Shown: positions 25,670 through 35,700 of the stretch, piece by piece
How positions within the stretch are numbered: the first letter of the stretch is position 1
How the letters are laid out: every line of letters starts with the position of its first letter
Assembly: GCF_009498235.1 (NCBI RefSeq)
Contig: NZ_CP044205.1
Location: forward strand, 615,716 to 679,715
DNA length: 64,000 bases
From: Candidatus Methylospira mobilis
Lineage (GTDB): Bacteria > Pseudomonadota > Gammaproteobacteria > Methylococcales > Methylococcaceae
Direction: 5' to 3'
Position numbers and translations under genes: made by a program
The notes under the pieces: model-generated
What the model was told of the DNA's origin: nothing
The model's input: only the letters and a program-made list of their open reading frames with translations
Databases searched by the model: none

Positions 25670-28600
25670 ATGACGAACTATCAAGCGATGGACGATGCGC
25701 CGGACTACCTCCATCGCGGCCGTCGGTACGATGTGGTGCGCTTGCGCGATCCTTCAACTCCCCGCATGCTGGTAAGCAAACGCCTCGCCGACGGCGCCGA
25801 ACAGGAGTACGCCGGCGCGCTGGCCGGATTACGCAACGAGGCGCGCATTCTGGAGCGTCTGCAAGGCTTGCCCGGTTGTACTCAATGGGTAGACTTTGAC
25901 GCATCGGCCAAAAGCCTGATCGTTGAGGACTTTGAAGGTGTCGCGCTGGAGGATTCCGGTCTGTTGGGGCGCGTTGATCTGGACCAGTTTCTAACCCTGG
26001 CAGCTCAATTGGCGACTGTACTCGCGGCAATCCATGGCCGAGGTGTCATCCACAAGGATATCAATCCCGCCAACATCCTGGTACGGACCGAAACCCTGCA
26101 ACTACAGATCATCGACTTCGATCTTGCCACTACCATCGCCGAGGAGCACCGGGGGTTCGACTCATTGAACCACATGCTCGGCACCCTGGCCTATTTGTCG
26201 CCGGAACAAAGCGGGCGGATGAACCGTCCGGTCGATTATCGCACCGACCTCTACGCGCTGGGAGCCAGCTTTTATGCTCTGGCTACGGGGAGTCCGCCAT
26301 TCCGGGAAAACGACCCGGCGGCGCTGATCCATGCCCATTTATCCCGCGTGCCGGTCCCGCCGCGACAAGGAGCGCCCTGGTTGCCGGCTTCACTGGAAAA
26401 GCTGATTCTAACCTTGTTGTCCAAGGAGCCCGATCATCGTTACCAAAGCGCTGCGGGACTCGTTCATGATTTGGCGGTTATGCAAGAATGCGTGAAACGA
26501 AAGAAATTCCTGGACGATATACCGTTAAAACGGGGCGATGCGCCGCTCACCCTGCGCCCGCCACGGCGTCTCTACGGCCGCGACCATGAGCTGAACCGTC
26601 TAATCAGAGCTTTGTCCGATGCGATTGCCGGACCATCGCAGGCCCTGTTCGTGGCGGGCTATTCCGGGATCGGCAAGACCTCGTTCATCCAGGAGGTCTA
26701 CCGACCCCTGACTTTGCATGCAGGGCTGTTTATCGGTGGAAAGTTCAATCAGCTGCAACGTGAACGCCCGTTTTCTGCGCCGGCCCAGGCCTTGCGCCAG
26801 CTATGCCATTTCTGGATGGCGGAAGATGAGCATGTCCTGCTGCGCCGGCGCAGCCAACTGGTGGAAGGGATGGAAAACGAGATCAGCGCCTTGTTCGAAG
26901 TATTGCCGGAGCTCTCCGTATTGCTGGGGCCTCAGCCTACGGCGCCTGAACTGGGCCCCATCGATTCGCAGGCGCGGTTGCGCTCGCTGCTGGTCGAGCT
27001 GATCCATCGGGCCGCTTCCCCCGGGCATCCGCTGGTGCTGTTTCTCGACGACTTGCAGTGGGCCGATCAGCCTTCCATGGACCTTATCGCCGCTCTGCTG
27101 CAGGCGTCGAATCCGGGCGGACTGTTGTTCATAGGCGCATACCGCGATAACGAAATCGACGCCACCCATACGTTGACCCATGTATTGAAGCTACCCACCG
27201 CCACAGGCATTCCTGTTCCCATTTTGGCGCTTTCCAGTCTGTCGTGCGACGATACCGCGCAAATGATCGGCGATATGCTGTGCATGCAAACCGATACCGT
27301 ATCGTCTCTTGCCGCTGCAGTGCACCGGAAAACCGCAGGCAACCCCTATTTCACCTTCGAGTTTCTCAAATCCCTTTGCCGCGACGGCAGCCTCGAGCGC
27401 AATCTGAATGAAGAGGGTTGGCGCTGGGATCTGGACAAGATAACCGCATCCCTCAGCAGTGAAAATGTGGTGGACTTCCTTACAGCAAAACTGGTGGAGC
27501 TCGATCCTGCCAAGCAGGAAGTACTTTCCATTGCTGCATGTCTCGGTAACGATCTGACGCTGGGTGGGCTGGAGCTGGGCGCCGCTATCCCTGTCGATGA
27601 ACTCATCGAACTCATACGCCCGGCCCTGGAGCTGGGGTTGCTGGTCACTTCCAGCGCCATGCTGTTCCATCAAGCCAGCCGTGAAACGAAACTTCGTTTC
27701 TGCCATGACCGGATGCAGCAGGCGGCCTACCAGTTGCAGAGCGAGGAGCAGCGCGCCTTAATCCATCTGCTCATCGCAAGACGCTACGCTGCGATGAATG
27801 GCGAATCCGATAACCCGTTTGTAGCCGCGGAGCACTATGCGCATGCCGTGCCGTTGCTGGCGGACGAGTCCGAGCGGGCGCAGGTCAGCGATCTGTTTCT
27901 ACGCGCCGCGATACGCGCACGCCGAGCCGGATCGTTTGCCGTGGCGGAGCGTTTTTTGCGCCTGGGTTGCTCACTGTTGCCGGTCGAGTCGTGGCGCGCC
28001 GCCCCCGACGCGGCTTATCAGCTGCATGCCGAACTGCATCTTGCGCTCCACTGCCAGGCGCGCGCCGCCGAGGCCGACGTAGTCTACAGACAGCTCTCCG
28101 ATCATGCCGCCAGACCTTTGCAGTTGATAAGGCCTGCCTGCCTGCAACTGGCCAGCCTGACCACGCGCACGCTGTTCGCAGACGCCATCGCGCTGGGATG
28201 CGATCTGTTGCGTCGGCTCGATCAACCGGTGCCGTTGGCCGATCTGGCGGCGAGTACGGAGCGGGAGCTGGATATCTTTTACCGGCATGTGGACAACGGG
28301 GCATTGGAGCGTCTGGCCGACAGCCCGGAACTGACCGATGAATATCTGCTGGGTGTCGCCATCATGATGAATCGCTTTTTGTCCATGGCTTTTTTCATCA
28401 AGCCGGAGATCGCCTATTGGCTCATCATGCGGCTGGCGCGCCTGTGGCTCGAACATGGGTACAGTCCGGCGATGATTAACTGCATGGTTTTCAGCATCGT
28501 CCCAACCGTTGCGCTGCGCGGCGATTATGCAGCGGGCGGACTTGCCGGGCGCATGGCCATGAATATCGGAATAACGCGGGAGAATGGGCTGGAAACAGCG

Positions 28601-29215
28601 CGGGCCCGCCTTCTGTTCTGCGTTTTTAATTTTCATTGGTTCGAATCGTTGGAAGAGGGGGTGGCTAATGCACGGCTGGCTTTCAGCGAACTGGTGCGTG
28701 TTGCCGGACTGATGGAGTATGCCGCTTTTATCTGTTACAGCCTTTACGTCGCATTGGTGACGCAAATCGAGACTGCTTCCTTGCCGCAAGTCAGAGAAGA
28801 GCTGGTCAAGGCCACTCAGTTTTCGGACAGGATGGGCAATGTGCTGTTTGAACAGATACTCCGCACCCTCAGACAATGGGCGTGCGCGCTGGAGGGAACA
28901 ACCGGTGATTCGGGCGGTTTCAGCTCGGGTGAGTTCGACGAAGAAACCCACTTTCGGCAACTTGCCGCGAATCCGGTCGCTTTGATTCACTATCATGTCT
29001 ATCGTGCGATGACCGCCTGTTTGTTCCGCGACAGCGAGGCCTTGCACCGCCATGTGGATGCCGCGCTGGGTCTTGCTTCGTATATCGTTACTTTTTATTT
29101 GTCGGCCGTACTCAGTTTTCTGCATTCGCTGTCGCTGATCGAGCGGCTTAAGTGTAACGACCCGCAATCGAAAACACATGAACCCGCAATCAGCGCATCG
29201 GCAAACCCAGATTAA
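25670..29215 (+). pseudogene. Ser/Thr kinase-AAA ATPase signalling protein, truncated by a transposon
   Basis: The 5' part of a large hybrid sensor protein, 1181 codons remaining. The protein kinase domain (about 20-290) has HKDINPANILV (near 128) and IIDFDLAT, where DFD replaces DFG as is common in this AAA-kinase family. An AAA ATPase (about 305-620) has YSGIGKTSF (Walker A) and LFLDDLQWAD (Walker B), and a helical TPR-like region follows to about 1160. At 29153 the coding sequence runs into a transposon end; the last 20 codons and the stop are transposon sequence. Full-length relatives continue through more TPR, often GAF, then output domains. ATG 25670 has AGGA at a suitable distance. The remnant could still yield a stable kinase-ATPase. 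Confidence 0.82.
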
Positions 29216-29390
29216 GTGAGAATGAAAATAGCGCTCGACCCACATTATTTGAGAATGAGCCCGCAATCAACCGCACCGACCTGCAATCAACCGCGACCAA
29301 CCCACATTATTTGAGAATGACCGCTGCACCCAAAAACGGCAGGCGGCGCTCAAATTCCTCCCTGACGCCAGTCAAGAAAACGAGGGTTTT
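29153..29390. repeat. left 238-bp terminal inverted repeat with sub-repeats
   Basis: Identical, inverted, to 32782-33019. Inside are two families of short repeats. Type A, consensus CCCACATTATTTGAGAATGA, occurs at 29206-29225 (diverged), 29239-29258 and 29301-29320. Type B, consensus CCCGCAATC, occurs at 29161-29169, 29183-29191, 29260-29268 and 29280-29288 (CCTGCAATC). Multiple binding sites per end are typical of TnsB/TniA-class transposases. Confidence 0.92.
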
Positions 29391-29419
29391 TTTAACATCA
29401 TTCGGCGTGCGATTATCCA

Positions 29420-30397
29420 TCATATTGGCAGCCCTGCCTTCAACATCTTTTCACGCAACTCACTCGTGCGTACTGGATCGAGTGTCTGGGTGAACAGCGC
29501 CCTGATTTCTGCCGGCTTGACGTCGAACTGCTCCGCCAGATCCTTGATACGGTAGCCGTTGCGCGTCAGTGTCGCTTCAATATCGTCTGAATGACGCGTC
29601 AATACGGTATTGACGATCTCAACGGAGACAGGCCTTTCGCCGGTTTGGTAACCTGCAGTCAAGGCTTGAGTCAGGTAGTCCTCTATCTGTAACGGCGTGC
29701 GCAACTTGCTGGACAGTAGGTAGATCGCGTCTTCAGATAGGATGGACTCCGCTTCTACCTGGCCTTCAGTGCACGTTTCAAGCAGCCAATAGATATATTC
29801 GCGCTGGCTGCCGGTGATGCCGTCCAGGGAGAAGAGTGTGGTGCGGTGACCAATTTCCTCCATCGTGGGCCGACGTAGATCGTTCCTCAGTTTGGGGTGG
29901 CCGGCGAGTACCACCGACAGTCGACCGCCGCCACCGCCACTCCGCGCAAGCTCAATCAGGCGTTTCAAGCTGGTCAAAGTGTAGGTGTTCAGGTCGTGTG
30001 CTTCATCAATGAACAGGGCGACGGGGCGTTTTCGTTTTTTTATCAGTTCGTGCAACTGCCTGTCACGGGTCTCGATGTCGGTCGGCACACGCATTTGTTT
30101 ATCGCCAGACAGGTCGTAGAACAGCGCCGTAACCAGGGTCGATAGTTTGATGGCGCGCTTGTCGATGGCAAAGGACTGCGACACGATGACGTGCTTTTCC
30201 TCTTCCAGCGCCTGCCGAATACGCTCCAGCATGACGGTCTTGCCGATGCCGATCACGCCGGACAAAGCCACCAGCCGACCATCGAGGATAGCGCCGCGAA
30301 TATCGCTCATTAACTGCTGGTTATGACTGGTTTCGTAGTAGCCTGCCTGATTCAATGGCACCGTCAGGCCGTAATGTTTCATCACGTCAACCCGCAT
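29420..30397 (-). CDS. transposon AAA+ ATPase (TniB/ExeA-like)
   Basis: A 325-residue AAA+ ATPase that would act as target-selection partner of the transposase, like TniB or IstB/MuB. Walker A is SGVIGIGKT (near residue 50), Walker B is VALFIDEAHDL (near 130), with sensor-type residues in VVLAGHPKLRNDL. The start of the protein (MKHYGLTVPLNQAGYYET) is like ExeA-type ATPases, and the C-terminus carries a helix-turn-helix-like RIKDLAEQFDVKPAEIRALF. It overlaps the transposase gene by 16 bases, so the two are translationally linked. Confidence 0.85.
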   Translation of the reverse strand: MRVDVMKHYGLTVPLNQAGYYETSHNQQLMSDIRGAILDGRLVALSGVIGIGKTVMLERIRQALEEEKHVIVSQSFAIDKRAIKLSTLVTALFYDLSGDKQMRVPTDIETRDRQLHELIKKRKRPVALFIDEAHDLNTYTLTSLKRLIELARSGGGGGRLSVVLAGHPKLRNDLRRPTMEEIGHRTTLFSLDGITGSQREYIYWLLETCTEGQVEAESILSEDAIYLLSSKLRTPLQIEDYLTQALTAGYQTGERPVSVEIVNTVLTRHSDDIEATLTRNGYRIKDLAEQFDVKPAEIRALFTQTLDPVRTSELREKMLKAGLPI

Positions 30398-32064
30398 GGT
30401 TTGTCTCCCTTTTTCTTGTTGCGTCGAAAGTAATCGCGCACGCGCTCCAGCACGATACGGCGCACGAGCGTTTCGCTCAGCACCTGGTCGATAAATGACC
30501 GATCTTCTGGTGGTAGCTTCGCCAACGGTTGCGCGAGATCGTCAGCGATGGCGAGTTTGGCCGCAATGACGCTGGGAAAGTGATACTCATGTGCTTCGGC
30601 ATTAAAAGGCTGTTTCGGTATCGGCGCTGCCGCAGCTGCCGTCGGCGGTGAAAGTCTCACATCGTTGCCAGACAGTGCGGCGATAGGCAGACCCAGCTGA
30701 TCGGCCAGGGCGCGGATATGATCGGCGCGTTCATCTGCTTTGCCCCGTTTGAAGCTGCGGTACCGGTGTAGCGGGATCGGGCCGGACACGGGATGATAAG
30801 GGCCGAAGCGTTCACCTTTGAACTCGACATACAGCTCGTCGTCGAACAAGCCCCACAGTAACACCACACGCTCGCCCGCCATGTCTGGCTCTACTTCATA
30901 CTCGGTGCCGCCAACGCTGAGGCGGGCGTCGATGCCGACCTTGCGCCGTTCCGGCTCGCGGGCGAAACGGCAGAACTGTTCCCAGGCGCACATCTCGCGC
31001 ACGCCTTCCGACGGCAGATTCTTCAGCCAGTCGTCCATCAGCGTGTGGGGTTCGGAGCGATGCCGGCGCGCATTATGGATATGGATCAGATGACGCAACA
31101 GCCACTCGTTGGCCTGCCGCTCGGTTTCCGGCTTGTGGAAGTGATACAGCGTCTCATAGGCTTCCTTGAGGGTGCGAAAGGCGCGCTCAACTTTGCCTTT
31201 TGATCGAGCCGTGGTACGCCTGCCGTCTTTCCCTGCCGGCATATGCGTTTGCCACTCAATGCCCAGTGCCAGCATGACGTTCTGGAATACCCGGCTCTTG
31301 GCGACCGGGCCATTGTCTAAATAAATCATTTTTGGCATCCCTTGAAAGGGAAACGCCGCATCGGCTTTCGGCGCCATTGCGTTGAACAGGAAGCGCAAAG
31401 CGGATTCTGCATCCTCACCATAGACGCAGCGGTATTCCTGATAGTTCACGCCGCTACGGTCATCCACCACGCTAAACAGCATGAGCGTCGGCTGGCCCTT
31501 CGAAGGATCAACCCATTCAGGCTTGTCGATATGCTTGAGATCGGAAGGCGACATATCGAACTGCCAACAATCGTTGCTGCATTCGGCCTGGAAACGCACG
31601 GCGGCAGGCTCGCGCGTCAGGCGTGGCTGATCCAGATGCCACAAGGACAGGTACCGGTTTACAGTCGTGCGTGTCAGTAGTCCTTTGGGTGCTCGCACCA
31701 AACCCAATGCGGTCTCAACGCCGTAGTCCTCTAACAGCCCAATAGCACGCCGGGTGGACAGATGCCGACCGTTCTTATTCGTCGTGCGCAATTTAAGTGC
31801 GGCAACCAACTCGCAGTAGCGCTCCAGTTCAGACGCTTGCAGTATGCGCGGCTTACCGTGGTCGGCACGGTGCGCTGCGTGTGGTCTGTTGAATTCGGTT
31901 AATGCCCGGTAGACCGTCGCAATCGAAACACCGTACAGTGTGGCGACAGCAGCGATTTGATTCGCGCGCTCGGAACTCTTGCGGGGTAAACGATCAAGCC
32001 GCTGCCGCAATTGCAGCAGGGAATCAATGGGTATTTGCTTATGCCGCGTGAATGGCGTCGGCAT
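30382..32064 (-). CDS. Mu/TniA-type DDE transposase
   Basis: A 560-residue transposase with an RNase H-like (rve) core. An N-terminal helix-turn-helix region (QIAAVATLYGVSIATVYRAL) is followed by the catalytic triad: Asp in CWQFDMSPSDLKH, Asp in MIYLDNGPVAKSRVF, Glu in RSKGKVERAFRTLKEAYE. A Mu-transposase C-terminal beta barrel comes next (about 375-440, with DARLSVGGTEYEVEPD). The length is close to TniA of Tn5053 (559). It overlaps the resolvase gene upstream by 26 bases and the ATPase downstream by 16, so all three are one transcript. No frameshift is seen. Confidence 0.9.
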   Translation of the reverse strand: MPTPFTRHKQIPIDSLLQLRQRLDRLPRKSSERANQIAAVATLYGVSIATVYRALTEFNRPHAAHRADHGKPRILQASELERYCELVAALKLRTTNKNGRHLSTRRAIGLLEDYGVETALGLVRAPKGLLTRTTVNRYLSLWHLDQPRLTREPAAVRFQAECSNDCWQFDMSPSDLKHIDKPEWVDPSKGQPTLMLFSVVDDRSGVNYQEYRCVYGEDAESALRFLFNAMAPKADAAFPFQGMPKMIYLDNGPVAKSRVFQNVMLALGIEWQTHMPAGKDGRRTTARSKGKVERAFRTLKEAYETLYHFHKPETERQANEWLLRHLIHIHNARRHRSEPHTLMDDWLKNLPSEGVREMCAWEQFCRFAREPERRKVGIDARLSVGGTEYEVEPDMAGERVVLLWGLFDDELYVEFKGERFGPYHPVSGPIPLHRYRSFKRGKADERADHIRALADQLGLPIAALSGNDVRLSPPTAAAAAPIPKQPFNAEAHEYHFPSVIAAKLAIADDLAQPLAKLPPEDRSFIDQVLSETLVRRIVLERVRDYFRRNKKKGDKPCGLT

Positions 32065-32626
32065 CGGCTTCCGCCAAATAGCTATACAGCGTTGGTTTTG
32101 AGATGCCCATCATCCGGCAGAGCTCATCAATACTGTGCTGGCGTTCATGGTAAAGGCGAATGGCGAGTTGCCGCTTATTGGAATCCAGCGCCTTAGGACG
32201 TCCGCCGGTTCGTCCTCTCGCCCTGGCGGCTGACAGTCCTGCCTGGGTGCGTTCGCGGATCAGGTTGCGCTCGAATTCAGCCAGCGCGCCAAACAGATGA
32301 AACACCAGTTTACCGCCGCTACTGCCGGTGTCGATATTTTCCTGCAGGCTTTTGAGTGCAACCCCGCGCTTCTCAAGCTTCTCGACCAAGGCAATCAGGT
32401 CTTTGAGGGAGCGCCCCAGCCGATCCAACCGCCAGACCACCAGCGTGTCGCCGTCACGCAGCACATCCAGAGCGGTCAGCAGACCGGGGCGCTCCGCCTT
32501 GGCCCCACTTTCCTTGTCTTCATACTGTTTGGAACAGCCGGCCTGCGTGAGCGCGTCGTGCTGCAGGTCAAGGTTCTGATCATCAGTAGAAATCCTGGCA
32601 TAACCAATAAGCATTACACTACTCAT
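32039..32626 (-). CDS. serine resolvase/recombinase (TniR-like)
   Basis: A 195-residue resolvase/invertase-family serine recombinase. The catalytic serine is in GYARISTDDQNLD near the N-terminus, and WRLDRLGRSLKDLI and EFERNLIRERTQAGLSAARARGR are family signatures. The C-terminal helix-turn-helix is SIDELCRMMGISKPTLYSYL. It would resolve cointegrates formed during replicative transposition. The frame is open to 32659, but the family starts at or near MLIGYARIS; ATG 32626 or 32614 is likelier. Upstream DNA (32686-32715) has a dyad that may be part of its res site. Confidence 0.88.
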   Translation of the reverse strand: MSSVMLIGYARISTDDQNLDLQHDALTQAGCSKQYEDKESGAKAERPGLLTALDVLRDGDTLVVWRLDRLGRSLKDLIALVEKLEKRGVALKSLQENIDTGSSGGKLVFHLFGALAEFERNLIRERTQAGLSAARARGRTGGRPKALDSNKRQLAIRLYHERQHSIDELCRMMGISKPTLYSYLAEADADAIHAA

Positions 32627-32685
32627 GCGTCGGTGATGGAAAAAAGGGCGGGGCGGCATGGCTGAGTTGTAAATAAACTCGTGTG

Positions 32686-32715
32686 AAGGAAGTATAAATT
32701 AAAGTTGTATTCCTT
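32686..32715. promoter_or_regulatory. candidate res subsite of the transposon
   Basis: An imperfect dyad (AAGGAAGTATA at 32686-32696 and TGTATTCCTT at 32706-32715) lies between the resolvase start and the right inverted repeat, where serine resolvases place their res sites and promoter. Subsites of about 28-34 bp with short inverted arms are usual; further subsites could not be assigned by eye. Confidence 0.35.
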
Positions 32716-32781
32716 ACCGAATTTATTTACTGGTTTTGGGCTGTTTTACGATGATCTGTATGGTTGCCGGAAACAGTAAGG

Positions 32782-33019
32782 AAAACCCTCGTTTTCTTGA
32801 CTGGCGTCAGGGAGGAATTTGAGCGCCGCCTGCCGTTTTTGGGTGCAGCGGTCATTCTCAAATAATGTGGGTTGGTCGCGGTTGATTGCAGGTCGGTGCG
32901 GTTGATTGCGGGCTCATTCTCAAATAATGTGGGTCGAGCGCTATTTTCATTCTCACTTAATCTGGGTTTGCCGATGCGCTGATTGCGGGTTCATGTGTTT
33001 TCGATTGCGGGTCGTTACA
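32782..33019. repeat. right 238-bp terminal inverted repeat
   Basis: A perfect inverted copy of 29153-29390 over its whole length; identity ends abruptly at 32782. It carries the same three type-A and four type-B sub-repeats. A plus-strand open frame enters from 32906 and reads through the end into the GGDEF-EAL remnant. Confidence 0.92.
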
Positions 33020-34201
33020 GTTAACGATGCCTTGGGTCACCAAAAGGGCGATGAATTGCTGGTGCAAGTAGCGGAACGCATACAGTGTTGCGTGCGTGCG
33101 TCCGATACCTTGGCCAGACTGGGCGGCGATGAATTTACCGTCATCCTGCGCGAGTTAAGCAATACCGGCGATATCGCACCGGTTACTCAGGGTCTTATAA
33201 CCCGTCTGGGCGAGTATTTTCAATTGGGCAAGGATAGAGCCTATATTTCGGCCAGTATCGGCGTTACGGTTTATCCGGAAGACGGCACGAGCTCCGACAT
33301 ATTGCTGCAGAATGCCTATCAGGCCATGTATGCCGCCAAACAGTCGGGACGCAACGGATTCCGGTTTTTTACTGCGGCAATGCAGGAAACGGCTCAATTG
33401 CGCACGCGCCTGCTCAACGATCTGCGTCAAGCGCTGCAGCGCAGTGAATTCCAGTTATATTACCAGCCCATCGTATGTTTATCGACCGGAATCATACACA
33501 AGGCTGAGGCCTTGTTACGCTGGAAGCATCCGGAATATGGTTTTATCAGTCCGTCGGTCTTTATTTCGGTAGCCGAAGATAGCGGCCTCATCCATGATAT
33601 CGGCGACTGGGTATTCAAGGAAGCGGCGCAACAGGTTAAGCAGTGGCGGGAGCGTTACCACCGGGATTTTCAGGTCAGTGTCAATAAGTCGCCTGCGCAG
33701 TTTTCAGGTGGCAAAGTGGCGCATCGTCATTGGTCGGACCACCTGGAAATGCTGGGTCTGCCGGGCCAGAGCATCGTGATCGAGATTACCGAGGGTCTAC
33801 TGTTGAATGTGGATGGCGGGCTCAAGGATAAGCTGTTACCGTTCAAAAACTCCGGCGTACAGGTGGCGATAGACGATTTCGGAACCGGGTACTCATCGCT
33901 TGCATATCTTAATAAGCTCGACATCGATTTTCTCAAAATAGACCAGTCTTTTACACGGAATCTGTCGCCGGGTTCGACCGACAGCGCCTTGTGCGAGGCG
34001 ATCGTGGTAATGGCGCACAAGCTGGGCCAGCTGGTGATTGCCGAAGGTGTGGAAACCGAAGAGCAGCGTGCTCTTCTTGTTCAAATGGGGTGTGATTACG
34101 GGCAGGGATATTTGTTTTCGAAACCGTTGCCGGTGCGCGAACTCGAAGTATTCCTTGCCGCGAACCAGAGCGCGCTTGCTTCGGACGGGCTTACGGCTTG
34201 A
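33020..34201 (+). pseudogene. GGDEF (partial)-EAL c-di-GMP protein, 5' end replaced by transposon
   Basis: The 3' part of a cyclic-di-GMP signalling gene. It begins inside a GGDEF domain (VNDALGHQKGDELL), keeps the active-site LGGDEF, and continues into a complete EAL phosphodiesterase domain with AEALLRWKHPEYG, ITEGLLL, IDDFGTGYSSLAYLN and DFLKIDQSF, all catalytic and metal-binding residues present. The first third of the GGDEF fold is missing. An open frame starting at 32906 in the transposon end runs in phase into it and could give a fused protein with 38 transposon-coded residues. It lies in the same direction as the truncated kinase-AAA gene, so the two are probably halves of one gene that lost its middle. 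Confidence 0.82.
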
Positions 34202-34276
34202 TCGTTTGACGCTGGCCTCAACCTCCGGGTCAAAACCAGCAGTCGTAGCGGACCGACACCGGCTAGCCAACGCCCA

Positions 34277-35542
34277 TTATTCCAGTAAGACCAGCAGGCT
34301 GCCCGTCATCAGTATGCAAGCCAAAGCGCTTAGCGCAACGTCAAATCCGCCGAAATGAGTTTTGCACAGCGCCACCAGATACGGTCCGGCGAAGCCGCCC
34401 AGGTTGCCAAGCGAATTGATTAAAGCAATTCCGCCGGCGGCGGCGTTACCGCGCAGCCAGGACGAGGGCAACGTCCAGAAAGGTCCCAGCGTGGAAAATA
34501 TTCCGGCGGCCGCCAGACAAAGTCCCAGTAAATGAAAAACAGGGGTTATGGTCAATACGTTCAACAATAAACCGCACGCACCCAGCCATGCCGGGATCAA
34601 CACATGCAGGCGTCGCTCTCCGCTCCGGTCCGAATGCAGGCCATTGATCACCATGACGATCGCGGCTGTCAGATAGGGCAATGCCGATAACAGCGAAACA
34701 TGCAGATTATCCATGCCGGAAAAACGCTTGATGATTTGCGGCAGCCACATGCCGATGCCGTAGAAACTCAATACGATACAGAAATACAGCGTTCCCAAAC
34801 GCCATACGCGTAGCGAAGTCAGCGCCGTTTTCAGCTCACTGATATGATACGACGATGTTACTGCATGTTCTTGTCTCATGCGTTCGCATAACCAGCTTCT
34901 TTCCGATGGTGTCAGCCAGTCGGCCTGTTCCGGTTTGTCCGTTAAAAGTTTCAGTACCGCTAAACCTGCAGCGATCGAAGGCAAGCCTTCTGCTATGAAG
35001 AGCCATTGCCAGCCTGCAAGACCGGCAATGCCGTGCATCTGTAATAAAAAGCCGGAAAGCGACGCGCCGATCACGCCGGCTATGGCGGTGGCTGTCGCAA
35101 ATTGCGCCAGGATTTTGGCTCGTTCGGCTTCGGGAAACCAATAACTTAAATACAAAATAATGCCGGGGAAAAAACCGGCCTCCGCCACGCCGAGCAGAAA
35201 GCGCAACAGGTAAAACTGGTGCGGCGTATTGATCAACGCCATGCAGGTGGAAACAATGCCCCAGCTGATCATGATGCGCGCTATCCATATCCGCGCGCCG
35301 AAACGGTACAAAGCAAGGTTGCTGGGAATTTCAAAAAAAGTATAGCCGATAAAGAAAATACCGGCGCCGAGCGCGTATACCGCGTCACCGAAACTCAGAC
35401 TGTCCCTCATCTGCAGTTGCGCAAAACTGATATTTATGCGGTCCAGATAAGCAAGAAGGAACAGAAAGAACAAAAACGGTATTAAACGCCGCGTTGTTTT
35501 ACGGGTAACGGAACCAGCCGGATTTTCAGGTTTTGCAGGCAT
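34277..35542 (-). CDS. MFS transporter, anion:cation symporter (ACS) family
   Basis: A 421-residue inner-membrane transporter with about 12 hydrophobic segments. ACS-type marks include FLFLLAYLDRINISFAQLQM in helix 1, GYTFFEIPSNLALYRFGARIW (helix 2-3 loop) and FLLGVAEAGFFPGIILYLSYWFP in helix 4-5. The family moves organic anions such as tartrate, hexuronates, phthalate or pantothenate with a cation. No catabolic genes adjoin it, so the substrate is open. It converges with the GGDEF-EAL remnant (75-base gap). Confidence 0.88.
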   Translation of the reverse strand: MPAKPENPAGSVTRKTTRRLIPFLFFLFLLAYLDRINISFAQLQMRDSLSFGDAVYALGAGIFFIGYTFFEIPSNLALYRFGARIWIARIMISWGIVSTCMALINTPHQFYLLRFLLGVAEAGFFPGIILYLSYWFPEAERAKILAQFATATAIAGVIGASLSGFLLQMHGIAGLAGWQWLFIAEGLPSIAAGLAVLKLLTDKPEQADWLTPSERSWLCERMRQEHAVTSSYHISELKTALTSLRVWRLGTLYFCIVLSFYGIGMWLPQIIKRFSGMDNLHVSLLSALPYLTAAIVMVINGLHSDRSGERRLHVLIPAWLGACGLLLNVLTITPVFHLLGLCLAAAGIFSTLGPFWTLPSSWLRGNAAAGGIALINSLGNLGGFAGPYLVALCKTHFGGFDVALSALACILMTGSLLVLLE

Positions 35543-35577
35543 GCAGTTTTACGAAACGGCAGAAGGTTTAATTCCAT

Positions 35578-35700
35578 AAGGCGGCTTTAGCCTGCACGAA
35601 TGTGCGGCAGCCCGTGGTTTAAATCCACCGGCTTTAGACGTATTCTCTTCAGTCGGCGGTTTAGTCCGCCGATCTTCAACCCACCAGCTTTAGCTGGTGG
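35578..35700. repeat. cluster of REP-like hairpins with TTTA loops
   Basis: Several short palindromes with related cores lie within 130 bases. TCGGCGG-TTTAGT-CCGCCGA at 35653-35672 and CCACCAGC-TTTA-GCTGGTGG at 35681-35700 are perfect; GTGG-TTTAAAT-CCAC near 35614-35628 and a GGCGGCTTTAGCC-type arm at about 35578-35592 are weaker. This is the look of REP or RAYT-mobilised palindromic units. They follow the start of the MFS gene, in DNA with no other feature. Confidence 0.6.

Larger units (their letters stand above)
29153..33019 (-). mobile_element. Tn552/Tn5053-like transposon (3867 bp)
   Basis: The element is bounded by 238-bp perfect inverted repeats (29153-29390 and 32782-33019) with TGT...ACA ends, as in Mu-like/Tn552/Tn5053 transposons. 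It contains three minus-strand genes in the order serine resolvase, DDE transposase and AAA ATPase, with short overlaps, and a possible res dyad upstream of the resolvase. There is no TniQ-like gene and no cargo. The flanks read cTTAAg on the left and gTTAAc on the right: they share TTAA, but no exact 5-bp target duplication is present. Confidence 0.9.

Noticed and set aside
27971..29266. 431-codon minus-strand open frame
   Set aside because: It is antisense to the kinase-AAA gene; its first codons come from the transposon inverted repeat.
29148..33024. TTAA as a clean 4-bp target-site duplication
   Set aside because: It would leave one unpaired base at each end outside the inverted repeats, and the element class is expected to give about 5 bp; kept only as a possible target preference.
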